This document shows positions 1-7,554 of a stretch of 64,000 nucleotides of DNA, in pieces (within the stretch, counting starts at the first letter, position 1; every line of letters begins with the position of its first letter). The DNA is taken from assembly GCA_004322535.1 (NCBI GenBank), contig SCUZ01000083.1, positions 1-64,000 of the forward strand, in the 5' to 3' direction. The translations under genes were made by a program, and so were the position numbers. The notes under the pieces were generated by a model. The model was not told where the DNA came from. It ran no database searches and saw only the letters and a list, made by a program, of their open reading frames with translations. Source of the stretch: Rugosibacter sp. Lineage in GTDB: Bacteria; Pseudomonadota; Gammaproteobacteria; Burkholderiales; Rhodocyclaceae.

Positions 1-1
1 G

Positions 2-256
2 GCTCTTGGCGTATTCTGCGATGACAAATTCAATCTGAATCTCGCCGATATATTCTTGCGTAATATCACGCTGCACATGAATGGTTTTGCCAACGTGCAG
101 CCCTATATGTGGGAAGCCCTGCGTATGATGGAGCGTGGTGTTGTCAAACCCGAAGAATACTTCTCGCATACGTTTTCACTGTCGGATGTCGATCAAGCTT
201 TTGCTACGTTCTTTCACAAAACCGATGGCGCAATGAAAGTCTTGATCAAACCCTAG
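2..256 (+). CDS. Zinc-type alcohol dehydrogenase, C-terminal fragment
   Basis: The frame is open from the window edge, so only the last 84 residues are visible and the true start lies outside. The tail has the pattern of medium-chain zinc-dependent dehydrogenases: a segment on moving the active-site loop and helix (NGFANVQPYMWEALRMM), then HTFSLSDVDQAF and the terminal GAMKVLIKP. In that family the C-terminal half folds back on the catalytic domain after the Rossmann domain. Cofactor-binding and zinc ligands are not in view, so the substrate cannot be judged. It reads toward the epoxide-hydrolase-like gene 47 bases downstream on the same strand, so the two may be cotranscribed and act on related alcohol or epoxide substrates (inference). 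Confidence 0.7.
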   Translation, partial: ALGVFCDDKFNLNLADIFLRNITLHMNGFANVQPYMWEALRMMERGVVKPEEYFSHTFSLSDVDQAFATFFHKTDGAMKVLIKP

Positions 257-303
257 TACGCACTAAAATATGCTGCTCATTTCAAAAACGAGGATATCTC
301 ACC

Positions 304-702
304 ATGCAAAGCACCCTTGAACAACGCAATATCGACATAGTCCGCAACTTTTGCGCTGACTGGAGAAAATGCTCTAACCAGGCACTACTCCCCTATTTCA
401 CTGAAGATGCCATCTACCACAACATGCCGTGGGCGCCGCTCAAGGGACATCAAGCCATTGGGGATTTTCTTGCGCCCTTTTGGTCCATGCTCGACAGCAT
501 CACCTTCGATATCCGCAACATTGCCGCAAACGGCGCGGTTGTTTTTACCGAGCGCGTTGACTATTTTCGGTTTAAAAACGGAGGCAAACTCGATCTTCCC
601 GTCAACGGCGTGTTTGAACTTGACGCTGAAGGAAAGATTACCCAATGGCGTGAATATTGGGATCTTGCCGACTGGATAAAACAAGGTGGCCCGGCAGCTT
701 GA
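304..702 (+). CDS. Limonene-1,2-epoxide hydrolase family protein
   Basis: A 132-residue single-domain protein of the NTF2/SnoaL fold. The residues that define the limonene-1,2-epoxide hydrolase active site are all present: Tyr38 and Asn40 in IYHNMP, the Arg84/Asp86 pair in ERVDYF, and Asp120 in EYWD. In the characterised enzyme the Asp-Arg-Asp triad activates water and Tyr/Asn position it. This favours true epoxide hydrolysis over a generic SnoaL role. The start ATG at 304 follows GAGGATATCTCACC, a reasonable ribosome site. Longer in-frame extension upstream would overlap the dehydrogenase and does not resemble the family. Substrate unknown. Confidence 0.8.
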   Translation: MQSTLEQRNIDIVRNFCADWRKCSNQALLPYFTEDAIYHNMPWAPLKGHQAIGDFLAPFWSMLDSITFDIRNIAANGAVVFTERVDYFRFKNGGKLDLPVNGVFELDAEGKITQWREYWDLADWIKQGGPAA

Positions 703-816
703 GTCGAGCCTAGCTGGTTTTTCATACCTGCTTAATGCACACGCGAAATTGCAAAAAATCGGCTCTGATGATACGGCGACTCAACCGGGGTAACATCCAT
801 TGACCGTCGTTTTATC

Positions 817-850
817 CGCATTTGATGTCAGCAATGTGGCATCAAATGCG
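817..850. terminator. Hairpin between convergent genes
   Basis: An 11-bp perfect inverted repeat (CGCATTTGATG / CATCAAATGCG) with a 12-base loop lies between the convergent hydrolase and YceI genes. It has no clear T-run on either side, so bidirectional termination is plausible but unproven. Confidence 0.45.
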
Positions 851-896
851 CCGCTCTCTTCTATTCGCGATGACTCGGAGATAAGTATTACTTGTA

Positions 897-1463
897 TTAC
901 TTTTGGCTGGCCAACGGTTTGGCCACCAAAACAAAGATAACCTTAACTTCATCCGCAACAACACTCGAGTCTCCCCATGCGCCCTCGCCAATACCAAAAG
1001 CGAGTCGTTTGATAATAAAGTTTCCTGTGAAAAACCCTAGACCAGCTGCTTGATGAAAGCTCGCCTTGGTTACCATCTCCTGCGTCACATTCTTGATCGT
1101 TAGCATACCCTGCACTTCGAACAGACCGTTACCTAAGGCTTTTACGCGACGCATGTCGAAACGAGCCGCCGGAAACTGGCGCACAAAAAACCAGTCCTTG
1201 CCAACAACTTCATCATTGGCCTCAGTAGACCCTGCATCGACACTAGCCAGCTCGACATCAATGCGCGCTCGCGCCGTCTCTGGATGCGCCGGGTCAAAGT
1301 CAAGTTGCCCAGTGAATCGACGAAAACCGCCTTCGACAGATACGCCCATCTGTTTGGATACAAAGCGGATGCTGCTACGCTCAATAACCAATGGGCCATA
1401 GCCTGCCGCCCAAGCCGCTGGAGTTAGCAGCAGGCATAAAGCAAAAATCGAAAAACGATTCAT
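897..1463 (-). CDS. YceI family periplasmic protein
   Basis: A 188-residue protein with a clear signal peptide (hydrophobic core FALCLLLTPAAWA, cleavage likely after AWA near residue 19). The mature part follows the YceI lipocalin-like pattern: an opening strand on the contrast between substrate and background (SSIRFVSKQMGVSVEGGF), a middle DVELASVDAGSTEANDEV, then VRQFPAARFD, the GMLTIKNVTQ segment and a C-terminal strand. YceI proteins bind amphiphiles such as polyisoprenoids in a beta-barrel in the periplasm; some are induced by base or osmotic stress. The function of this copy is not shown by context; it stands alone, convergent with the hydrolase gene. Confidence 0.85.
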   Translation of the reverse strand: MNRFSIFALCLLLTPAAWAAGYGPLVIERSSIRFVSKQMGVSVEGGFRRFTGQLDFDPAHPETARARIDVELASVDAGSTEANDEVVGKDWFFVRQFPAARFDMRRVKALGNGLFEVQGMLTIKNVTQEMVTKASFHQAAGLGFFTGNFIIKRLAFGIGEGAWGDSSVVADEVKVIFVLVAKPLASQK

Positions 1464-1580
1464 TACGATGTTCCTTTCAGTGCTTCAAGCCCGCTTTTCA
1501 GGCCAAAAGACAATGCTAGCATAAGTAGTTCATATGCATAAAGCCTACTCTAGCGTGCAACAATTTTCCTCGATAGCGCG

Positions 1581-2638
1581 GTGCAACGCCTTGATACCCA
1601 CTGCAACCAACAGCAACTCCAAAACATATGTTCTACTTCGATTAATCGGTCTTCGACTCACACTGCCCAGTCAGCATTCGGCATGACCTTGTCAGGTAGC
1701 ACACGAAGCACTGAGACTTCCGATAAAAGGAAAGCCTACGAGTATCACGACAAGCTGAAGGCGCAGCTTTGGGATGAAAGGCGGCTTGGCGTAAAGCCTT
1801 GCTACAGTTGGCAGGAAGCAGTTGTACGGTGGATTTCGGAAAGTCAGTACAAGACCAATCATTGGCAGGATTTGGTCTATCTGAAGTGGCTTGATCAGTA
1901 TTTGGGTAATGTGTTGCTACCGGATATCAATCGGGCGCTGATTGACAAGATCATTGCGGCGCGTTTGGCCGGGGATGTTTCCAGTGCCTAGGTTAATCGC
2001 ACCATGCAGGTAGTTCGTGCCATTCTTCGCCGTGCAGTAACCGAGTGGGAATGGCTTGATAAAACACCAAAGTTTCGGTGGTTGCCAGAACCACGCCGGC
2101 GGATTCGATGACTGACCCGAGAGGAAGCGCAGCGGTTGATTGCTGCTTTGCCGGTGCATCTTGCGGCGATGACGCGGTTTAGTTTGGAAACATGTCTGCG
2201 GCGTGCGAATGCCACGGGTCTGCGCTGGTCACAGGCGGATTTGGTGTGGAAGTGCGCATGAATTCATGCAGATCAAGCCAAGGCGCGCAAGCCGATACCG
2301 GTCCCGTTATCGGCGGAGGCTGTCGAAGTAATACGGGAACAGATTGGCAAGAATCTTGAGTATGTTTTTACATATTTGGGTAAGCCAGTCACGCAGGTGA
2401 ATACGAAGGCGTGGGCGAAGGGTCTCAAGGCTGCCGGTATCGAGGATTTTCGGTGGCATGACTTGCGGCACACATGGGCGAGTTGGCATATGCAAGCCGG
2501 TACGCCGTTGTATGCCCTGCAACAGTTGGGCGGTTGGAGTCGTCGGAGATGGTGCAGAAATATGCGCATCTCTCCAGCGAACACTTGGTCGAGTATGTCG
2601 AACGCGGATCGCGATTGCGCGTGGTGGGTGGGGAGTAG
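1581..2638 (+). pseudogene. Decayed phage-type integrase (tyrosine recombinase)
   Basis: Frame 1581 onward reads as a tyrosine recombinase but is interrupted by TAG at 1989, TGA at 2109 and TGA at 2259, then shifts by one base near 2537, after which the match continues (EMVQKYAHLSSEHL) to TAG at 2636. Recognisable parts are the SAM-like DNA-binding region (WQEAVVRWISESQ), VNRTMQVVRAILRRAV, the first catalytic Arg region (ATGLRWSQADL), DQAKARKPIPVPL, the intact HDLRHTWASWH box and the catalytic Tyr in KYAHLS. Both TGA codons fall where relatives carry Trp, consistent with TGG to TGA mutation. It abuts the tRNA-Pro fragment at 2706, as an integrase of an older island would. Confidence 0.85.
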
Positions 2639-2663
2639 TAGCTACGATTTGACTACACACAAG

Positions 2664-2698
2664 TAAAAAAGGGTTCCAGCCATTTGACTGAAACCCTT
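2664..2698 (-). terminator. Rho-independent terminator of the former tRNA-Pro
   Basis: Read on the minus strand, AAGGGTTTCAG pairs with CTGGAACCCTT and is followed by a run of T. It lies just beyond the tRNA-Pro fragment, in the place a tRNA terminator would take. Confidence 0.55.
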
Positions 2699-2705
2699 GA
2701 TATAC

Positions 2706-2752
2706 TGGTCGGGGCGAAAGGATTCGAACCTTCGACCCCTTGCACCCCATGC
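2706..2752 (-). repeat. attL: 3' part of tRNA-Pro left at island end
   Basis: On the minus strand this is the last 47 bases of a tRNA-Pro, from inside the anticodon stem (GCATGGGGTGCAAG) through the T-arm and acceptor 3' strand to CCA. It aligns in the same orientation with the intact tRNA-Pro at 45835-45911. The 20 bases 2733-2752 are identical to 45862-45881; the 11 bases at the CCA end and the T-loop are also identical, while the T-stem differs (GAAGG/CCTTT here). No 5' half of a tRNA precedes it. It is therefore an attachment-site remnant, not a working tRNA. Confidence 0.85.
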
Positions 2753-2843
2753 TGGGGAGCAAACCAGAGCTGTATATTAATCAGTTGGTTATGGCGGCGC
2801 TCGCTACGCTTCAAGCCGAACGATTGACAACAGTTTATAACAG

Positions 2844-2863
2844 AGTCGCGTAAAAGTCGCGCA
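2844..2863 (+). repeat. Island-end motif, left copy (putative integrase arm site)
   Basis: AGTCGCGTAAAAGTCGCGCA, identical to 45768-45787 and in the same orientation. It contains AGTCGCG twice, eleven bases apart. It lies 92 bases inside the left attachment repeat. Doubled short motifs near both ends of an element are typical of arm-type binding sites of tyrosine recombinases; that role is inferred. Confidence 0.65.
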
Positions 2864-3018
2864 CTCAGTTTGCGCTTCTATGCATAATTCTTTTGCGTCT
2901 TGGCATTCAAAGAGTGATATTTCCAGAATGCCAGAATCACCTGAGGCAACAATATAGCCCACCAAAGTGATGGAGTCCGCACCTTACATCATTCACAATA
3001 GAGGCTATAAAATGAACT

Positions 3019-3035
3019 TGATACATTAAGTATCA
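3019..3035. promoter_or_regulatory. Inverted repeat upstream of ietA
   Basis: TGATAC and GTATCA flank a 5-base spacer, just ahead of the ietA start. Position suits an operator for autoregulation, but nothing else supports it. Together with the attachment and arm repeats, this is what the gene-poor stretch 2639-3057 holds. Confidence 0.35.
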
Positions 3036-3057
3036 GATATCGGGATTGATTCACATC

Positions 3058-4098
3058 GTGGCTAGCTCGGAACAACTCAAGGCACTTATCAAATCGCACA
3101 TCAGTCGCGACGATGGTCATTTCTATTCTGTTGCGATGCAGATGGCGGCACACGAGGCTAAGCTTGGCCATGGCAAACTGGCGGAAGAGTTGCGGGACAT
3201 CATTGACGCCGCAAAGGTACGGCTCGGAAAAGATGCCACCGGAAAGTTGGTACCTATCGGCAGTGCATCCAAACCGCGGGGTGAGCTTGCGAACCTTCTC
3301 ACGGTAACCTACCCTGCCAGTCGGCTCGCAGACATGGTGTTGGATGATCGGGCCGCCAATCAATTGAAGCGCATCATAAAAGAGCAGCGATTATTGGCGC
3401 GCATCAAAGAGCATGGGCTCTCCCCACGTCGAAAGCTGTTGTTAGTTGGCCCACCGGGAACCGGCAAGACGATGACCGCGTCCGCCTTAGCAGGCGAGTT
3501 GGGCATCCCGCTGTTCCTTGTGCGACTCGATTCGCTAATTACCAAGTTCATGGGTGAGACGGCAGCCAAGCTGCGTCAGGTGTTCGATGCCATCGCTGAC
3601 CTGCGCGGCGTCTACTTTTTCGACGAGTTCGATGCAATTGGATCGCAGCGGGGAATGGGCAATGATGTGGGCGAGATTCGCCGTGTGCTGAACAGCTTCC
3701 TGCAGATGATCGAGCATGACCAGTCCAACAGTCTGATCATCGCTGCAACCAACCACCCCGAAGTTCTCGACTACGCGTTGTTCCGCCGTTTTGATGATGT
3801 GGTGGAGTATCGCTTGCCTACATCCGCACAGGCGCTTGATCTGATCCGCTCGCGCTTGGGGTCGTTTGCCCCCAAGCCTTTCAAGAAGGACGGCCTGCTA
3901 GAGCAGGTGGAAGGTTTGAGCTACGCTGAGATTTGCCGCGCTGTGGACGAATCTATCAAGGACGCGATCATGCATGACCAATCTAAAGCGCAACGGTCTG
4001 TGCTTGGGCATGCGCTAGAGGAGCGCCGCCTCATCAGTACAAAGCAGGCCCAGAATAACAAGCACACGTCAAACGATGTCGGATCAAGCACAAGATAG
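3058..4098 (+). CDS. ietA: AAA+ ATPase, IetA-like (partner of IetS protease)
   Basis: A 346-residue AAA ATPase. A helical N-terminal region (residues 1-100, SSEQLKALIKSHIS) precedes one AAA module with Walker A GPPGTGKT (131-138), Walker B VYFFDE (185-190), a sensor-1 Asn in AATNHPE and a likely Arg finger at RRFD (243-246). It overlaps the protease gene by 23 bases in a different frame, which implies coupled translation. AAA ATPase plus subtilisin-like protease pairs of this layout are known as IetAS: in Agrobacterium Ti plasmids IetA acts as antitoxin and IetS as toxin, and homologous pairs are listed among anti-phage systems. The start is uncertain: GTG 3058 gives the family-like N-terminus, while TTG 3046 adds four residues; neither has a strong ribosome site. 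Confidence 0.8.
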   Translation: MASSEQLKALIKSHISRDDGHFYSVAMQMAAHEAKLGHGKLAEELRDIIDAAKVRLGKDATGKLVPIGSASKPRGELANLLTVTYPASRLADMVLDDRAANQLKRIIKEQRLLARIKEHGLSPRRKLLLVGPPGTGKTMTASALAGELGIPLFLVRLDSLITKFMGETAAKLRQVFDAIADLRGVYFFDEFDAIGSQRGMGNDVGEIRRVLNSFLQMIEHDQSNSLIIAATNHPEVLDYALFRRFDDVVEYRLPTSAQALDLIRSRLGSFAPKPFKKDGLLEQVEGLSYAEICRAVDESIKDAIMHDQSKAQRSVLGHALEERRLISTKQAQNNKHTSNDVGSSTR

Positions 4099-6619
4099 GC
4101 GCCCGCATCTTGTATTAACCAATACCTCCAAGGCTCAGCCATTCACCGCCCCTTCGGCCGGTGGCGGAGGAGCAGTTGAAATCCCCAAGCCAAATCGTGC
4201 TCAGCACGGCGCCGCGCTTCAAGCACAACTGCTCGCACTCAAGCCTATTGCCGAGCAGGCTGTCGGTATTCAAACAGAGAATGGTCTCCAAAGCGGCCTC
4301 GGCTTGCAGATTCAATTTGTCGGTCTGCCAGATGTCGCACTTGCCTTTGAAAGCCTGGGGGATGAACGTGGCAGCGACCAAAGCAGGCAGATCGAAGTTC
4401 TAAGCGTTAGAGCTGATGGCAATAGCACAGTTGCCAACGTCTTTGTGCCAGATGGGAAGCTCGAACACTTCGAGAAGTACGTGACCGAATACCTGGCAGC
4501 AAAGACGAACAAAAAGGGTGGGTTGATCGACCACGGTACGCTGCTCAACGCCATAGCGTCTATTCGTAGCGCGGAACTTCGTGCTCTTTGGACCGATGAA
4601 CCCGCGCTGCTCCCTCAGGATATGGCTGAGCAGTTCTGGTGGGAGGTTTGGTTGCCGATGCGGGGGCGTCGGAATGATGTGGTCGAGGATTTCCGAAAGT
4701 TGGTTGGTTTGGCCGAATGTCAAGTCAGCGAGCACCAGATCAACTTCCCTGAGCGCACCGTGGTGCTTATGTTCGGGTCGCAGCAACAGCTCGCGCAGTC
4801 TGTAATGACGTTGAACTGTGTAGCCGAGTTGCGCAGGGCAAAGGATACCGCCGAATTCTTTGATGGCATGACGCCACCCGAGCAACAAGAGTGGGTTGAT
4901 GAAACACTGGCAAGACTTACGCTGCCACCTGACGCAGAAACGACCCCTCGGGTCTGTCTGCTTGACTCGGGCGTTAACCGGGGACATCCATTGCTTGCGC
5001 CGCTCATCGCCAGCGACGACCTGCACACGGTAAATCCCGCTTGGGGCACCGATGATACCGCCAACCACGGGTCAGGTCTTGCTGGACTCGCAGCCTTTGG
5101 AGACCTGACCGACACGCTCGCTTCCAACGATCCAGTATTGTTGGCGCATCGCTTGGAATCCGTAAAGCTCACACCCGAACATGGAGCGAACCAAGGAGAT
5201 GCGAAACACCACGGCTATCTTTTTGTAGAGGCAGTCAGCCGTCCAGAGATAGCGGCTCCAACCCGGCCTCGTGTTTTCACATCGGCAGTGACTTCAGATG
5301 ATGACCGTGATCGTGGCAGGCCTTCCGCATGGTCAGCTACGGTTGACACGCTTGCCGCCGACTACAACGGCGATGGACAGTTCCCGCGTTTATTTGTTCT
5401 CTCTGCGGGCAACACTAACAACGAATTGGCATGGAATACCTATCCGGCTAGTTTAACTACAAACCGTATACACGATCCTGGACAGGCATGGAACGCTCTC
5501 ACGGTTGGCGCCTATACCAACAAGGTTCTCATCACGGAGGACGACGCTCAACATTTCCAGCCTATTGCACCTGCTGGTGGTTTGAGTCCTTACACCACAA
5601 CCTCAGGCGATTGGAATCAAGCTTGGCCACTAAAACCTGACGTAGTCTTTGAAGGCGGTAATGTTGGCAAGAGCGACGACGGTTCGGCGGGAATTTCGAG
5701 CCTGCATCTGTTGACGACAAACAACCTACCGATTGAGCGCCTATTCACCACCACCAACGCGACCAGTGCGGCATCGGCCTTGTGTGCCCGCATGGCAGCT
5801 CAACTTATGGCTGCTTACCCGGCACTACGGCCCGAGACCATTCGTGCGCTCATCGTTCACTCTGCGGAGTGGACGGATGCTATGCGCGATGCCTATTTGC
5901 CAACCCACAAGACCCCAACCAAGTCGGACTATGTTCATCTAATTCGGCATTGTGGCTGGGGTGCACCGAACCTCGACCGAGCGATGTGGAGCGCCGGCAA
6001 CTCGCTGACCTTAGTTGTCGAGGATGTAGTGCACCCATACAAAAAGGTCAAAGGCAAAGGTATTGTGAGCCGCGACATGAATCTGCATTCACTACCTTGG
6101 CCGAGAGAACAGCTTCAAGCATTGCCGCCTGATACCAAAGTAGAACTGTGGATCACGCTATCCTATTTCATTGAACCAAACCCTTCGGCGCGTGGCACGT
6201 CCTCCAAGTTTCACTACCCATCACACAGGCTTCGCTTTGACGTTCAGCGGCCATTAGACGCAACGACCGAGGACTTTGTCGCGCGAATCAATGCAGCAGT
6301 CGAACGCGAAGATGACGACGACCCCATCGATCCCAAAGACCCAAATTGGGTTCTCGGTGACCTGAAGCGGCATCGTGGCTCACTTCATCAAGATATCTGG
6401 CGAGGTACGGCTGCTGAGTTGGCCAGTCGTGGCTATATCGCTGTCTACCCAGCCAAAGGCTGGTGGCGCACACGTCAGGCGCAAGAACGCTATGACTTGC
6501 CCGCCCGATATAGCCTCGTCGTCTCAATCCGCACGCCTCAGACTGATGTGGATCTGTACACCCCAATCGCCCAACAGGTAGCTACCCAGGTCGGCGTGCA
6601 GGTTGTCGTGGACACATAA
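4076..6619 (+). CDS. ietS: Subtilisin-like S8 serine protease, IetS-like
   Basis: An 847-residue protein without signal peptide, hence cytoplasmic. Residues 1-280 are a non-catalytic N-terminal region. The S8 domain follows, with Asp297 in CLLDSGVN, His331 in NHGSGLAG and Ser564 in ATSAAS, and the oxyanion Asn in LSAGN near 445, so the triad is complete although the His box (HGSG rather than HGTH) is divergent. About 250 residues follow the catalytic Ser and end in a predicted beta-rich tail. In IetAS the protease is the toxic or effector part and the AAA ATPase restrains or feeds it. What triggers it here is unknown. Convergent or downstream partners are absent; the pair stands alone next to the left island end. 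Confidence 0.8.
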   Translation: MSDQAQDRRPHLVLTNTSKAQPFTAPSAGGGGAVEIPKPNRAQHGAALQAQLLALKPIAEQAVGIQTENGLQSGLGLQIQFVGLPDVALAFESLGDERGSDQSRQIEVLSVRADGNSTVANVFVPDGKLEHFEKYVTEYLAAKTNKKGGLIDHGTLLNAIASIRSAELRALWTDEPALLPQDMAEQFWWEVWLPMRGRRNDVVEDFRKLVGLAECQVSEHQINFPERTVVLMFGSQQQLAQSVMTLNCVAELRRAKDTAEFFDGMTPPEQQEWVDETLARLTLPPDAETTPRVCLLDSGVNRGHPLLAPLIASDDLHTVNPAWGTDDTANHGSGLAGLAAFGDLTDTLASNDPVLLAHRLESVKLTPEHGANQGDAKHHGYLFVEAVSRPEIAAPTRPRVFTSAVTSDDDRDRGRPSAWSATVDTLAADYNGDGQFPRLFVLSAGNTNNELAWNTYPASLTTNRIHDPGQAWNALTVGAYTNKVLITEDDAQHFQPIAPAGGLSPYTTTSGDWNQAWPLKPDVVFEGGNVGKSDDGSAGISSLHLLTTNNLPIERLFTTTNATSAASALCARMAAQLMAAYPALRPETIRALIVHSAEWTDAMRDAYLPTHKTPTKSDYVHLIRHCGWGAPNLDRAMWSAGNSLTLVVEDVVHPYKKVKGKGIVSRDMNLHSLPWPREQLQALPPDTKVELWITLSYFIEPNPSARGTSSKFHYPSHRLRFDVQRPLDATTEDFVARINAAVEREDDDDPIDPKDPNWVLGDLKRHRGSLHQDIWRGTAAELASRGYIAVYPAKGWWRTRQAQERYDLPARYSLVVSIRTPQTDVDLYTPIAQQVATQVGVQVVVDT

Positions 6620-6650
6620 ATCAGACAAGTTTTAAGCGTAGTCCCACCAA

Positions 6651-7028
6651 TTGATAATGTGCTTGAGAGAACAGCGCTGCGATGGAATAAGGTCGCAATT
6701 TGCGACCTTAAAGACCGGGCACGGTCAACACCGCAAGTACCTGCCTTTTGCCTTCCCCTATCATGGCCGCTACGGTGCTAAATTCGCCCCGCGCAGTCGA
6801 GGTATCAATCTACATAGTGCGCGCCTTTGTGCCGTTACGCGAGCTGCTCACTGGCCACAAGGAATTGACGAAACATCTAGACCAACTGGAAGCCCGCATG
6901 GAGCGCAAGCTCATCACCCAGGACAGGCCATCGCTGGCATCCTGGATGCCATCCGCCAGCTCGTGGCGCTACCTCCGGCACCCAAGAAACGGCCCATCGG
7001 CTTCATTACTCCGCAGGACAGGGCGTGA
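6651..7028 (+). pseudogene. Remnant of an ORF6N-domain (KilA-type) protein
   Basis: The DNA reads in two frames as the second half of an ORF6N protein. RSQFATLKTGHGQHRKYLPFAF is read in the frame of 6651, TVLNSPRAVEVSIYIVRAF and RELLTGHKELTKHLDQLE in the frame of 6748, and AIAGILDAIRQL with KKRPIGFITPQD again in the frame of 6651 up to the stop at 7028. The N-terminal DNA-binding half is missing. At least two frame changes are needed, one near 6760 where relatives have extra residues (TEHG) and one near 6920. ORF6N genes are common phage and plasmid baggage. This explains the gene-poor stretch between ietS and the next gene. Confidence 0.7.
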
Positions 7029-7059
7029 ACACATTGAAGTGACAGGAAAGGAAGTCAGC

Positions 7060-7485
7060 ATGGAACGCAAACTAGGTACGCTGCTTCGCATGAGTGACAA
7101 ATTATCAGCAGAAGCCAAAGCCGCTTTCGCTGAAATGGATCGGGAGCGAACTGAAGCACTCCGTCAACTCCCCGCGATCCGCGCGGCTGGAGTGGAAGCA
7201 CTCAAGCGTTTGCTCGCCGTCGCCCGAGGTAATAGTGGCCAATGCCGCTATGTCGCTGGCTTCCTGCTTGGCTTATACAACGGCGACCGGTTCAAAGTTG
7301 ATCTGACGGATTTTCGCGGCCTCGACCGTAAAATTTTCCGGGACTGCATGGCGGTGCTGGCGATGGACTACCAACCAGAGAAGGAAGTCCATTGCTACTT
7401 CGAGGGCGGCGGGAAGATATGGGAGCAACTGGCAAAGGACTGGAATATCCCGGACTACACTCGCGCCACGTTTGAGGAACAATAA
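7060..7485 (+). CDS. Conserved hypothetical protein, DUF7673-like
   Basis: A 141-residue soluble protein that I associate only tentatively with the DUF7673 family of plasmid and island proteins. The ATG at 7060 follows AGGAAAGGA, a good ribosome site, and this excludes the much longer in-frame extension that runs back through the ORF6N remnant. Residues 1-45 are helical and charged. The core holds GQCRYVAGFLLGLYNGDRFK, then DLTDFRGLD, a CMAVLAMDY segment and the terminal GGGKIWEQLAKDWNIPDY. No catalytic motif is seen and no function can be offered. It lies on the plus strand between the ORF6N remnant and the convergent hipBA pair. Confidence 0.65.
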   Translation: MERKLGTLLRMSDKLSAEAKAAFAEMDRERTEALRQLPAIRAAGVEALKRLLAVARGNSGQCRYVAGFLLGLYNGDRFKVDLTDFRGLDRKIFRDCMAVLAMDYQPEKEVHCYFEGGGKIWEQLAKDWNIPDYTRATFEEQ

Positions 7486-7554
7486 AAGGGTAGCCTCCCC
7501 AATACTGAATGTTGTCGTGGCCTACATTTGATTTGCGACATCTTCTATCTTTAT

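Noticed and set aside
1989..2261. Use of TGA as Trp in the left integrase
   Set aside because: All other genes in the window end at TGA normally and the gene also has TAG and a frameshift.
2706..2762. Functional tRNA at the left repeat
   Set aside because: Only the 3' part is present; there is no D-arm or acceptor 5' strand beyond 2752.
6748..7059. N-terminal extension of the DUF7673-like gene
   Set aside because: It reads through the ORF6N remnant; a strong ribosome site and conserved start are at 7060.
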